Shown here one piece after another: positions 20,535 through 30,127 of a stretch of DNA of 64,000 nt (position 1 is the first letter of the stretch; each line of letters starts with the position of its first letter). This DNA is from Tritrichomonas musculus (lineage: Eukaryota > Parabasalia > Tritrichomonadida > Tritrichomonadidae), in NCBI GenBank assembly GCA_039105265.1, contig JAPFFF010000063.1, positions 496,001-560,000 of the forward strand, read 5' to 3'. The translations under genes and the position numbers were made by a program. The notes below the pieces were generated by a model. That model searched no databases. It was not told the DNA's origin and saw only the letters and a list, made by a program, of their open reading frames with translations.

Positions 20535-20842
20535 CGATTTATATCTGGGTTATAAATGCGATACAATTATCAGTATATTTTCGAAAACTCGATTATCAAG
20601 TCTGAGAATCAAGATATCGGCATTTATAACACAGATAAAGCCTTATTATAAGATGAATGTTCTCAGTTATATAAAAGTTGTAAAAAGTATTACGAAGATT
20701 TAAAAAATTTGGGCCATCTTACATTTCTAATCGTTTCAATGGAATCAAACCGCAAACGATTTATTTCAAAGCAACTATATATTGCTTGAGACAATGGAAC
20801 AAATTAAAGCATTAAAACAATAAAAGCGAGAACATTCATCTA
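20535..20842. repeat. Two pairs of inverted repeats
   Basis: Pair 1: TTATATCTGGGTTATAAATG (about 20540) against an inverted copy near 20612-20640, about 18 of 20 matching. Pair 2: AGATGAATGTTCTC near 20651 against GAGAACATTCATCT near 20829, perfect over 14 bp. They may be ends of small non-autonomous elements. Confidence 0.5.
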
Positions 20843-21371
20843 AAGCATTAAATAAAATTATAAGTTACTAACGGTTCAGCTTGAATTTACATATAAAGCA
20901 TTAAATAAAATTTATTATTATAATACGAATCTAGTTTTTGCTTTTAAGATATTGCTTAAATAAACATTTCAATTATATAGAAAAATAACCACATATAATT
21001 TATCAAAAAGTTGTATTTACTAAGAAAAAGTGAATGTAATTAATTCCAAAATAAGACTATCGTAGATCTAATATTTTTTAAAATTTGCAATAAATGTTGA
21101 AGAAAATTATAAGTAAAAAAATTTCTAAAAATTTTTGAAAAATTTTTGATGTGATCGTTTTTCTCACAAAAAAAAAAAAAAAAAGACATGGTTTTTCGAA
21201 ATGATGTCCAAAAATGAAGGCCTATTTTGTTCTTTGTTTTTTATAATAAAATAAAGAAGATTTTAGAATTTGAAAAGGAGCACGACTTTGGCGGTTATTG
21301 AAAATCGTGGTTTCGACTTCATATTGAAATATTATATACTATATTGGTTTTTAAGCAAGTTTTATATAGAC

Positions 21372-21406
<35 letters not shown>

Positions 21407-21516
21407 AAGAAAACTAACGCGCGATATAATCATAAATCATTTAATAAACTATAATCATTGAACATACATAAATGTTTTTTGTATTTTGAAATTCAATTAA
21501 TAATTAATATCATTTA

Positions 21517-21799
21517 ATGACAACTTTTTGAGCAAAGCTCAAAAAGTTGTCATTCTTGAGATCTATTAGGTATAATATTTCATTTGTTTTCTTCATGGAA
21601 GTTGATTTATGTAAGTTTTGAAAAGAAATCAAATTTGAAAATAATAAAGGGCCACTTTTTGAGCTTCGCTCAAAAAGTGTCCAAGCATAAGATTCATTTC
21701 GGATATGTAATAACTTGGTTATAGCTGGTTTTGATGTTTGAATATCTTATTTGAGGAAATTGCAAGAAACGCCACTTTTTGAGCTTCGCTCAAAAAGTG
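21517..21799. repeat. Three hairpins built on ACTTTTTGAGC
   Basis: Hairpin 1 (21517-21553) has a perfect 17-bp stem with loop AAA. Hairpins 2 (21653-21679) and 3 (21773-21799) have an identical 12-bp stem, CACTTTTTGAGC, with loop TTC. All share the stem core ACTTTTTGAGC, and they start 136 and 120 bp apart. The sequence between them is not repeated. No gene lies within 700 bp. Confidence 0.8.
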
Positions 21800-22607
21800 T
21801 CTATGCTTTGGATGATAATGGCGTAATAATATATTTTTCTTTCAAGAACATTGTTCTATTTTAAGCAAGTATTCTATAAAAACAAACGATTAAAATAAAT
21901 AGAAAAATAATTGAGGGCCAATTTGGTTTCTCTTGTCATAAACATTTTGCATCAAAAAGTTATTTTATTTTTTATCTTTAAGAAAAAGTTATGTTTTATT
22001 TTTTGCTCCAAGAAAAAGTTCATGATTATTTTTCACTCTATCAAATTGTGGAAACTTTTTGACCGAAAAAAAATCAAAATAAACAAAAAAAAATTAAATA
22101 TACTATATGAAAAAAAAAAAAAAAAAAACTATCGTAGGCGAAAAACATTATTCATGTCTGAAAAATCCAAGTTTTCAAAAAGTTTAACTTTACCGAACTA
22201 ACGTACGAATTTTAATTCTAAACGTTTTTATATGTTTGATAGAAGTGGTGCAAATACACAGAAATAAATCGATTTATCGATAAATGAAAGAAAAAAATCA
22301 AAGTATAAAAATAATTCAAAAAGTGGTCAAATTGAACAATTGAGAGATAAATCAAAAAAATGAAAAAATGTAGCAGATGATTGTTGAAAACGACTTAACA
22401 AGAGATCAAATATCACCAATTAGAAAAAGAAAACAAACAACTCATGAAAGAACCAAAGAAAAATGAAAATGGCAACAAAAAAGATGTATTTTAACAGGGG
22501 AATCGTATTTTTCTACGCCACTTTTTGAAAACTTTTAAACTTTTTGAATACTTTTTTAAACATTTTTATTCAATTTTTGCTAAATAATGCATAAATATAT
22601 AGTTCAA

Positions 22608-22739
22608 ATGGCTTCCCGATTCATCCAGCAATTCAAGGAACCTGATTCAGCTTCGCGCAGCCCCGTTGTGATCACTGGTGCGTACATTCCTGAAAAATTA
22701 TGTAAAAATAAAAAAAAATTATATATCAAAAAAAGCTAA
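22608..22739 (+). CDS. 43-codon GC-rich open frame, gene fragment or short gene
   Basis: An ATG-started frame of 43 codons. The first 28 codons (MASRFIQQFKEPDSASRSP, then VVITGAYIPE) use G and C at third positions far more than anything within 1 kb, then the frame dissolves into AAA and TTA codons. This looks like the first exon or truncated start of a real gene, joined to AT-rich desert. The words CCACTTTTTGA and AAACTTTTTGAATAC lie just upstream, as before some other starts. Product unknown. Confidence 0.35.
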   Translation: MASRFIQQFKEPDSASRSPVVITGAYIPEKLCKNKKKLYIKKS

Positions 22740-22814
22740 TAGTTAAAATTTTAAGGAAAATTTAAAATTTACGTTTTTTTGGTTAATTTTCTTAACAGAG
22801 TAAGTTTAATTTCA

Positions 22815-23100
22815 CCTTAAGATGGCGGTTTTTTACAAGTAAAATGAACAATTCCGTGTTTATGTAAGTAAAGCATGTCTGATGCAATTTCATAAATAAC
22901 AATACAGTTCGTTGTTCAAGTTCAATTTAAATAAATAAATAAAAAAAAAAAAATATGCGAAATTAATGAGCAACTTTTATGTTCTTTGTTATTAACAACA
23001 CCACAAAGAGGTTGAATGTCTGGAAGTGTTATTGAATTCCGGTGTATAACTTTAATTTCATCAAGTTTTGATTGAATTTTTTTTAATGGTGAAAAATTCA
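22815..23100 (-). pseudogene. Protein kinase relic
   Basis: Reading leftward, ITLPDIQPLCGVVNNKEH and, after a break, IYEIASDMLYLHKHGIVH are recognisable as the kinase strand 4-5 region and helix E up to the HRD motif. They align with LLPLCGII and AAGMYVLHKNDIVHRDL of the neighbouring kinase at 23251-24384. The C-lobe is missing. This is the dead half of a tandem kinase duplication. Confidence 0.6.
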
Positions 23101-23250
23101 CCTGTCTTTTGATTTATTCAAAGAAATGTGTCAAACCTTCCAAAGTCCAATCAAACTAATTTTTTTCTCTGAATCTTTCAAATCTTCAAACAATTCTCAT
23201 TTAAATGATTGAATTTTCAATTTTTTCGAACTTTTTTTTTTTTTTTTTTT

Positions 23251-24384
23251 TCAAAATAATTCAAATTTGAATCTGTCTTCATGGACGACTTTATTTTGAT
23301 ATTCGCGGAACTTAATAAGATCGATTTCACCAAGAGACTCGATGAAATCTTTTTTTCCAATTATTTCAAGAATTTTTTCAAATGACAAACGTTCTTCTGG
23401 ATTTTCTTTCCAGCAATTTTCAATCAAATTTTTAACATTTGAATTGAAATTTTCAGGAAACTTCGGACGTTCTTTATTTAGTATCATTGTTCGCAATTTG
23501 GCTTGATCCTTTATGTCATCAAAAGGACTTTTGCCGGTGAACAATATAAAGCAAAAGATAGAGAAAGAATAAACGTCTGCCGCTTTTCCGTTATATCGAA
23601 TTTTACTTGCCTTTTTTGACAGTCCGAAGTCGCCAATCAAAGGTTCGAAACTGTCATTAAGAAGGACGTTTCCTGGCTTCAAGTCGCGATGGACGATGTC
23701 GTTCTTATGAAGAACGTACATTCCAGCAGCGACGCCGTACAAAATGATGAACTTTTGTGTCAAATTCAATTTTTTTGAACTTCGTAAAAATCGCATCAAA
23801 TCGCCGTTGGAAAAGAAGGGAGTGATGATGATGTAGGTTTCTCTCGCGATGTCCTCAATGATGCCGCAAAGAGGAAGAAGTGTCGGTTCGTTAAAGAGCG
23901 TAGAAGTCGTTATTTCATTGTCAATTGAATTGGCGGCTTGTTCGTCAATGGCCATGATGATTTTGAATGCATAGTGTTGGCCTGTCTGTTTGTGCTTGTA
24001 TTCTTTAACATCGCCATAACCGCCGTGTCCAATTGTTCTAATTTCTTCGTAATCATCGATGTTCTTGTAAAGTGAGCTGTCAAATAAGCGATCTTCGTAG
24101 TCATATTCTTGCTTGCTTGTATCTGGCTGTAATTCGGTTGACGGTTTGGAGGGTTCTTTTGATGATGATATATCGTATTTTGTTGAATTGGAAGAATCGG
24201 ATTTAGGTGGTGTTGATGTTGGTTCTTCAGGTTCAGATTTGTTTGTTGATTTCTCTGGTGGTGGTTTTGGTTTCTCTGGTGATTGTTTTTGATCGTCTAA
24301 CAATGACTTGCTATTCTCAATCTCCTTTTCTCGTTTTTCGTTTTCGGTTATTTCTGGTTTCAGTTTTTGTTCATCTGATTGCAT
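23251..24384 (-). CDS. Protein kinase lacking the APE part of the activation segment
   Basis: A 377-residue protein from an ATG. Residues 1-95 are a disordered Pro/Ser/Glu tail. The kinase domain follows: Gly loop GHGGYGDV 119-126, lysine 141, HRDLKPGN 232-239 and DFG 252-254. Only about 15 residues (GLSKKASKIRYNGKA) separate DFG from the helix F motif ADVYSF (269-274); the usual GTxxYMAPE stretch of some 15-20 residues is absent. The deletion is in frame and the rest of the C-lobe is intact to residue 345. Substrate docking should be altered. A dead relative lies just downstream. Confidence 0.85.
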   Translation of the reverse strand: MQSDEQKLKPEITENEKREKEIENSKSLLDDQKQSPEKPKPPPEKSTNKSEPEEPTSTPPKSDSSNSTKYDISSSKEPSKPSTELQPDTSKQEYDYEDRLFDSSLYKNIDDYEEIRTIGHGGYGDVKEYKHKQTGQHYAFKIIMAIDEQAANSIDNEITTSTLFNEPTLLPLCGIIEDIARETYIIITPFFSNGDLMRFLRSSKKLNLTQKFIILYGVAAGMYVLHKNDIVHRDLKPGNVLLNDSFEPLIGDFGLSKKASKIRYNGKAADVYSFSIFCFILFTGKSPFDDIKDQAKLRTMILNKERPKFPENFNSNVKNLIENCWKENPEERLSFEKILEIIGKKDFIESLGEIDLIKFREYQNKVVHEDRFKFELF

Positions 24385-24609
24385 TGGAAGCTCAAATTAC
24401 TTTTTTTTTTAAACTTTTTAAGAGAGTCAATTTAAAAAAGAACATAATTGCTATTTGAATAAAAAAATTATATTTCTTTTTTATATAAATAAGAAATATA
24501 TTCATATGATATTTTTAAATTTATGTTAATTCTACGCATTAAGTCATTTGAAATTAAAATATTTCAATTTTATTTTTGACTAACCGTTAATAATATTTGT
24601 ATGTATATT

Positions 24610-24618
24610 TCAAAAAGT
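24610..24618 (+). promoter_or_regulatory. TCAAAAAGT word upstream of a start
   Basis: TCAAAAAGT lies 54 bp before the ATG at 24672, with AACTTTTTC close by. Functional role inferred only from recurrence. Confidence 0.2.
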
Positions 24619-24671
24619 TTAACTTTTTCTAATTGAAGATTTCAAATAAAAACGTTATTTCAAAATAGAAT

Positions 24672-26735
24672 ATGTGCGAATCGAAATTCTTTTGCACAAT
24701 TGCCAATCAAAATCGAACTACTATTTCCAAAAACGAAATTCCAAACAAAACAACATATTTAGATCTTTCACGAAATCAAATTGAAAAACTTGATAACGAT
24801 TTTTTTGAAAATTGTCCAAAATTATGGAATGTTAATTTGTCACATAACAAGCTTAAAACACTTTCTTTTGCACATGATTTGGCAGCTATCGAGGTTCTTG
24901 ATATAAGTTATAATAATTTATCTTTTGATAATCTTATTGACATCTTTCACATTTATGTAATTCAACTTAAACTCCAAGGAAACAAATTCATTTCTAAAAT
25001 TAATAATTTTTTGGTTCTTCCTGCTGTTTTAACCCATGCTTGGATCATTAATGGTATTTTTATTACTGATTATATGCGCAAGCAAGCCAAAGAATTTAGT
25101 GAATCTCTTTCTTTTGGTGAAGAAATAATGAAATTAAGAAAAGATCAATATACAACTTCTAAACAAGCAAGTATTAGTAACTCAGCACATGATTTTTTAA
25201 ATGGAACTGCAGTTAAATTCAATGAACCTGGTACTTACATTTCTAGAACTGGTCTTTTAATGAAAGAATACAATGAAAAGCCCCAAATTAACAGATTAAA
25301 CTTAATAATGCAATTAAATCCGATAGAACTATTAAATGGTACATTCACTGATTATTTAGGTGTTTCCATGGGAATTTTATCGTTTTTCTGGATGCAAATT
25401 CCCGTCGATTTGATCCCTCGCACTCTTTGTGGTAATTATTGGATGGTTATTGTAAGACAAATCGAAAAAATAGAACAGTATCAATTAGTTTTGCTTTTAA
25501 TGAAGATATCTGAAGTTATAGAGCCAGAAGACGAAATTAGAAAAAGTATTTGGGAATGTTTAGGAGTAAATTACTATTTGCAAACAGGTGAAATTCCAAA
25601 ATCAGGTTCTACTCCACGTTTATTATTGTCTGCTTTCTTGGAAAACTCACCTGATGCTCCAAATACAGAAGATAGAATATTATATAATAAACTAAGAAAA
25701 AGTGCAAAAATAGATCCAGTAGATGTTGAAGATATTAATGATAGATTATTCCAGCAAATTTACAATGAAATTTTAGCTCCATTGCCATCTGTTGCTTGTG
25801 ATCAACCCAAAAAAGGTCATACGATAGCCTTAAGGCATCCATTTTATCCCGAAAAATGGGTTAATGCAACTATTTTATCATGTAAAAATGGTAGAGTTTA
25901 CTCAAGGTTAGAGCATTTTATAGTTCAACTCCCAATATTATCAGTATATTGGGATGGTCGAGGCGTATGGCGTGAAGCTGTTCCTACCATTGATCCTAAA
26001 CCAATCGAAGAAGAAGAGGAAGAGCAAAATGAAGATCAAATGCAAAATGTTGATGATACTGAAAAAGTACAATTAAACAATACTCAAAATGATATAACAA
26101 AAATCAATACAACCAATAAAAGTTGTTTGCCTCAAATACGAGCCAAAAGTGAAATAAGGCAAGTTGAGCATGATAAAGGTTACCGAGTTGGAATTTATAA
26201 TCCAATCTCATCACTTCGAAAAACTTCAAGTCCTGGTAATTATAATAGATCTAACATATCAGCTAAAAAAGCTTCTACACTTGGAAAGTCGGCCATTAAC
26301 GATGTATTATCTAATACTCCATTAACTGCACAAAAAGCAATAAATGCTTCAAAATCGAAAAAAAGAACACAATCAAAATTAGTAGATAATCAGCCAACAT
26401 TTGTTACAGATGGTTCTATGCAACGTGGAGCAGTTTATGGTTCTCCAATAATAGCTGGACCTTTAAAGCCTGAAAGAAAAGCTGTTATGATGGCTTCGCC
26501 AACAAGGAGGCCGAATATGTATATACAAGATGTTATAAACATTACTTTTGGGCAAGAAATGGGAAATGGAAAAAAGCTAAGGAAGTTTAATGTAAGAACA
26601 GAGAATTTGCTCACTCATAAATCTCAATATATATGGATTGCTGAAGATGAAATTTCTCCTGAAGATGTAAAAAGGCTTGTTGAGCTTTTCAAGAAGCATA
26701 TTGAATCAAAGTATACAATTATTCCAGGACTATAA
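24672..26735 (+). CDS. Leucine-rich repeat protein
   Basis: A 687-residue protein from an ATG. Residues 28-110 hold about four leucine-rich repeats: TTYLDLSRNQIEKL, LWNVNLSHNKLKTL, IEVLDISYNNLSF and VIQLKLQGNKFI, of the LxxLxLxxNxL type. A helical region follows (110-360), then a compact beta-rich piece with GHTIALRHPFYPEKWV and VYWDGRGVWREAVP that looks SH3- or Tudor-like. An acidic stretch (EEEEEEQNEDQ) leads into a basic Ser/Thr-rich tail. The C terminus (KRLVELFKKHIESKY) is helical. Such LRR proteins serve as cytosolic or axonemal scaffolds; the exact family is not recognised. Confidence 0.75.
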   Translation: MCESKFFCTIANQNRTTISKNEIPNKTTYLDLSRNQIEKLDNDFFENCPKLWNVNLSHNKLKTLSFAHDLAAIEVLDISYNNLSFDNLIDIFHIYVIQLKLQGNKFISKINNFLVLPAVLTHAWIINGIFITDYMRKQAKEFSESLSFGEEIMKLRKDQYTTSKQASISNSAHDFLNGTAVKFNEPGTYISRTGLLMKEYNEKPQINRLNLIMQLNPIELLNGTFTDYLGVSMGILSFFWMQIPVDLIPRTLCGNYWMVIVRQIEKIEQYQLVLLLMKISEVIEPEDEIRKSIWECLGVNYYLQTGEIPKSGSTPRLLLSAFLENSPDAPNTEDRILYNKLRKSAKIDPVDVEDINDRLFQQIYNEILAPLPSVACDQPKKGHTIALRHPFYPEKWVNATILSCKNGRVYSRLEHFIVQLPILSVYWDGRGVWREAVPTIDPKPIEEEEEEQNEDQMQNVDDTEKVQLNNTQNDITKINTTNKSCLPQIRAKSEIRQVEHDKGYRVGIYNPISSLRKTSSPGNYNRSNISAKKASTLGKSAINDVLSNTPLTAQKAINASKSKKRTQSKLVDNQPTFVTDGSMQRGAVYGSPIIAGPLKPERKAVMMASPTRRPNMYIQDVINITFGQEMGNGKKLRKFNVRTENLLTHKSQYIWIAEDEISPEDVKRLVELFKKHIESKYTIIPGL

Positions 26736-26928
26736 TTTATTTTTTGTTATTTTTTACTATATTTGTTTTGTAAATATATTATGTTTTCTGCATTTTTATC
26801 ATTACAATTTAATAACCAAATTTATTTTTTTTTTTTTTAATCTTGATTATATGGAAGATTTTATGTATTTTGTTTAGTTTATTCATTCAGTAATTAAATA
26901 AAAACAAAATAAATTGAATAGTTTAAAA

Positions 26929-28047
26929 TTAATCATCATTTTTTCCATCATCATCTTTCTTTCCTTCTTTTTTATGTGTGCTTGTCAAAATGTTTATCAT
27001 TGATTTTACATCTTTTGATGGAGACTGAAGAGAATTGTTGATGTCCCTCAAGTCAAGTTTAGCCATAAATTCTGGATCAATTCCAGGATTCTCACCTTCC
27101 ATCTGGTAAATTCCACTCTTCTTTTCTTCAGCATATTTTCCAATAGGACGATCCATTTCTGGTGGCTTAATAAGGTTTAGTTCGAAATCAGTATCATCAA
27201 ATAATTGGTCTTTCAATGAGCTTTTATTAAGTTGAGCGAGGCTTTCTTTACTTTCACGTTGATCATCTTCACGTGATTTATCAAGTATTGATGCTTCACC
27301 TGCGCTCAATAAATCTGACATTGGTGTTTCATCGTATGTATATTGAGGTGGTAACTTAGAAAAGAACTGAGGTATGTAAGGTAATGTCTTGGAATTGTCA
27401 TTTTGGGATGGGTCAGTGCCAGAGTTGCTCATGATATTACTTAGATTAGGAGCGGTAATTACGTTAGGGTTGCCTGCTGGATTGGGGTTACTGTCAGCAT
27501 TGATGTTATTGTTTACAACAACATTTGGAGAAAAGAAGGAAGCTGTTGTGTTTGAACGAAATGGAACAAAAATGTCATTAGCAATTGCGTCTACAGATGA
27601 ATGGGCTTGTTGTTGATAAGCATTTGATTGGTTTTGTTGATTCTGCTGATAGTTAGAACTTGATTGGGGTGCAGACTGTTGAGCCTTTTTATTTATTGGA
27701 ATTGTTTGTGAACGATAAAAGCTTGAATTGGATACAACTGGATATGGTGAAATTAAAAAATCATATGGTGGGATCTGAAATCTGTTTAAATCTTGAGTCA
27801 TACGAATAAGTTCTGAAAATGGAATATTATATTCATTGAGCGAGATAATTAAATCATATGCATTGGCTTCAGTTCTTCCACAGCCAGAAGCACGGTTAGA
27901 TGCTTCGCGAGCAATTTCTGTTATTCGATTAATTGTTGCATCAACAATAACGTCAAGTGATGACTCAGAGGCTGACGTAAACTTAAAAAATTTCAATCTT
28001 CGTGCTAAGACAGTTCGAAATATTTGATGAGTGAAAGCATCAGACAT
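26929..28047 (-). CDS. TAF3/TAF8-like histone-fold (bromodomain-associated) protein
   Basis: A 372-residue protein. Residues 5-85 match the bromodomain-associated histone fold: FRTVLARRLKFFKF, SSLDVIVDATINRITEI and GCGRTEANAYDLIISL, the last being the AGRTEVNxxDV signature of TAF3, TAF8 and SPT7. The rest is Gln/Asn/Ser/Pro-rich with NQQNQSNAYQQQ and short acidic motifs, ending KKEGKKDDDGK. It is probably a TFIID- or SAGA-type subunit pairing with a TAF10-like partner, acting in the nucleus. The start is supported by a TCATTT initiator 4 bp before the ATG. A transposon end begins 50 bp further upstream. Confidence 0.75.
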   Translation of the reverse strand: MSDAFTHQIFRTVLARRLKFFKFTSASESSLDVIVDATINRITEIAREASNRASGCGRTEANAYDLIISLNEYNIPFSELIRMTQDLNRFQIPPYDFLISPYPVVSNSSFYRSQTIPINKKAQQSAPQSSSNYQQNQQNQSNAYQQQAHSSVDAIANDIFVPFRSNTTASFFSPNVVVNNNINADSNPNPAGNPNVITAPNLSNIMSNSGTDPSQNDNSKTLPYIPQFFSKLPPQYTYDETPMSDLLSAGEASILDKSREDDQRESKESLAQLNKSSLKDQLFDDTDFELNLIKPPEMDRPIGKYAEEKKSGIYQMEGENPGIDPEFMAKLDLRDINNSLQSPSKDVKSMINILTSTHKKEGKKDDDGKNDD

Positions 28048-28050
28048 TCA

Positions 28051-28056
28051 AAATGA
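28051..28056 (-). promoter_or_regulatory. Initiator TCATTT before the TAF-like gene
   Basis: TCATTT on the minus strand, ending 4 bp before the ATG; it fits the trichomonad initiator TCA[C/T][A/T][A/T] with transcription from the A. Confidence 0.5.
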
Positions 28057-28096
28057 TAATTTAAATTTGAGAAGGACGAAATTTGAATAATAAATA

Positions 28097-28590
28097 TACA
28101 AAGGTATGGAAACTTCCATCCACTCGACAGATCATTTTTCTTTCAAATTATAATTTTTAATGATAGTATTAATGATAAATATAATATAAAAAAGACATAT
28201 TTTTCGAGAGGAATTTAAGATAAAAATAAATTATTTTTAAAAAAAAAATTGAATCCTAATCTGGTTATCTTAATTCAAAAAACATTTTTTTTTTATTTTT
28301 TTAATTATATTATTTTTAAATAGAATTATATAAGTAATTTATATTTCATGAGGAAGAACTCGAAATTTATCATTTTTTATATTCATATCACAAGTGATAT
28401 GAATTATTTTAACCTAAAAGGCGAATTATTTTTTACCTAAAAGGCGAATTTCAAAATTTTGAAAATTATGAGTTTATGTCGGAAATTGTTTTCGAATTTT
28501 CTTCATATGGATACTAAAAATTCTATTCTCAGTTCGTTCAAATCACTTTTTCCTTTTTTATGGTTGATTATAAAGCATCATGGATAAGCA
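28097..28590. mobile_element. Truncated copy of the 51.2-kb terminal-inverted-repeat element
   Basis: Starts with AAAGGTATGGAAACTTCC and is over about 500 bp nearly collinear with 51212-51680. Shared features are the TCCACTCGACAG stretch, a TTCGAGAGGAATTTAAG stretch, a palindrome (28381-28404, arms ATTCATATCAC), two ACCTAAAAGGCGAATT words and the start of a small open frame (MSLCRKLFSNFLH). No right inverted end is found, so only the left part remains. Confidence 0.75.
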
Positions 28591-28994
28591 ATTATTCAAA
28601 AAGTTTTGATATGACCATTTATTATTTGAAAAAGTTACTGTTTTTTATATGCTGTAATTTCAACTCCATGCGCCGTAATTCCAAAATTTGGCATAAACTA
28701 TTTAAAAATAGGTGATGTCGCCGTAGTTTACAAAACCGCCGAAGGGTTATATAAGAACAAATATGTTATCAAAATATTGTTACTTTTTTTTTTTGCTAAA
28801 AGGTATTTTTTTTTTCATTCCTGTAAAATGAAGCTGTAGATATTTATAATTCATTTTTAAAAAAGATATTTATGTATATTTTATTTGTGAAATCTCATTG
28901 AATTTAATCTTTTGAATTTGAAAGGAGAACCTTAATAAAAGACCAGGAATTATTGAAGAATTCAATTTAACATGCTTCAAAATATGTAGTCATA
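28591..28994. other. AT-rich stretch
   Basis: No gene seen. Two GCCGTAATT-like words occur near 28672-28735, without clear structure. Confidence 0.4.
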
Positions 28995-29456
28995 TTATTT
29001 ATTTGTATTCATTATTTTTTTCTTTAATACATCAGATAAATCATCCCATTTTTCACAATTAAGCAGCTCATCCAATTCTTTAATTGTTAAATTAAATTTT
29101 TCGTCTTCTAGTACAATATCATTATCACTTACTGAGCCTAAAGTACAAATATTTTCTTCTTCTATATAATCATCAGAAATTTTCTTTTCATTTGAATCAA
29201 GATTTAATGAATCTGGAATATACTTTCTTGTTTGTGGATCTAATAATTCCAATATAACGGTACCATCACCAAAAATAGTTTTAATAGTATAAATGTCCAA
29301 AGAAACAATTGCTGCTGCTGTTTTTTCATCTCTGACACCAGTTCTAAAAATAGACAAAGGTTTATTTAAAAGAGAACTACTCATGTTTAAGGATAAAGTT
29401 GGATTTAAATTTAATTGAAAAAATTTGAATTTGAACAGAAAATATTGAATACGCAT
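28995..29456 (-). CDS. Hypothetical protein
   Basis: 153 residues from the first ATG. A second ATG at residue 25 (MSSSLLNKPL) may be the true start, because the first 24 residues are AT-rich and hydrophobic by composition. From residue 25 the sequence looks like a small folded protein: EKTAAAIVSLDIYTIKTIFG, GTVILELLDPQTRKYIP and a helical end with LDELLNCEKWDDLSDVLKKK. No family recognised. If the longer form is made, its N terminus could be a weak membrane or targeting segment. Confidence 0.6.
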   Translation of the reverse strand: MRIQYFLFKFKFFQLNLNPTLSLNMSSSLLNKPLSIFRTGVRDEKTAAAIVSLDIYTIKTIFGDGTVILELLDPQTRKYIPDSLNLDSNEKKISDDYIEEENICTLGSVSDNDIVLEDEKFNLTIKELDELLNCEKWDDLSDVLKKKIMNTNK

Positions 29457-30127
29457 TGAATTTATTTCTACAGGTATTCAATATTTTCAAAGCTCCTCTT
29501 GAATCAATCCCAAGAAAACAATTCTCACAGGATTTTCTAATGAATTTTTAGTTGTGTATTATGTTTTAATGAACGTGAAATCATCGAGATTTTTATAATT
29601 CAAAATATTTGAAACTACCTCAGAAAAATAAAATTTTATTTTTTTATGATATAACGATATTTATAATATATTATATTTGTATAATGATTATATATTATAT
29701 TATAATTGATAAATATTGTATATAATTGGTATATGTAAAGATATATTTTCTTAAATATATATTTGATAATATGAAACTATTTTTAGATGAAACTAAATAA
29801 AGTAATAGAACCTTTATCTGTATTAATTTAGATATGTATTAAAGAAATTAATTAAAATAGTGTTTATCATGAAATTGTTGCAAATTGTTATAAAATATAT
29901 AAACAAAGTTTTAATTTATATCTTGCTTATATAGAATGATGCTTTTATATTTATGAATATAATAATATATTTACAATAATTCAAACATTTTTTTATTTTT
30001 AAAATATTTGATTAACTTTAAATAAAAAAGTGTTTATTTGATAGATTTGCGATATAAATGAAAAGAGATATAAAGTTAGAAATATGGCATTTAGTTATTT
30101 CATGATATAAAAACTATATTATTTCAA
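29457..30127. other. AT-rich intergenic stretch
   Basis: TATA-type simple sequence around 29650-29720; nothing else. Confidence 0.6.

Larger units (their letters stand above)
19082..22600. other. Long gene desert with inverted repeats and A tracts
   Basis: About 3.5 kb without a convincing gene. It holds several inverted repeats (given separately), the repeated word GTCCAAAAA near 20260-20380, and an A run of about 30 bases at 21374-21404. It is likely old transposon and gene debris. Confidence 0.6.

Noticed and set aside
21517-21799. CRISPR-like array of three repeats
   Set aside because: Three hairpins with 90-120 bp between them, differing first copy, eukaryotic context and no cas genes.
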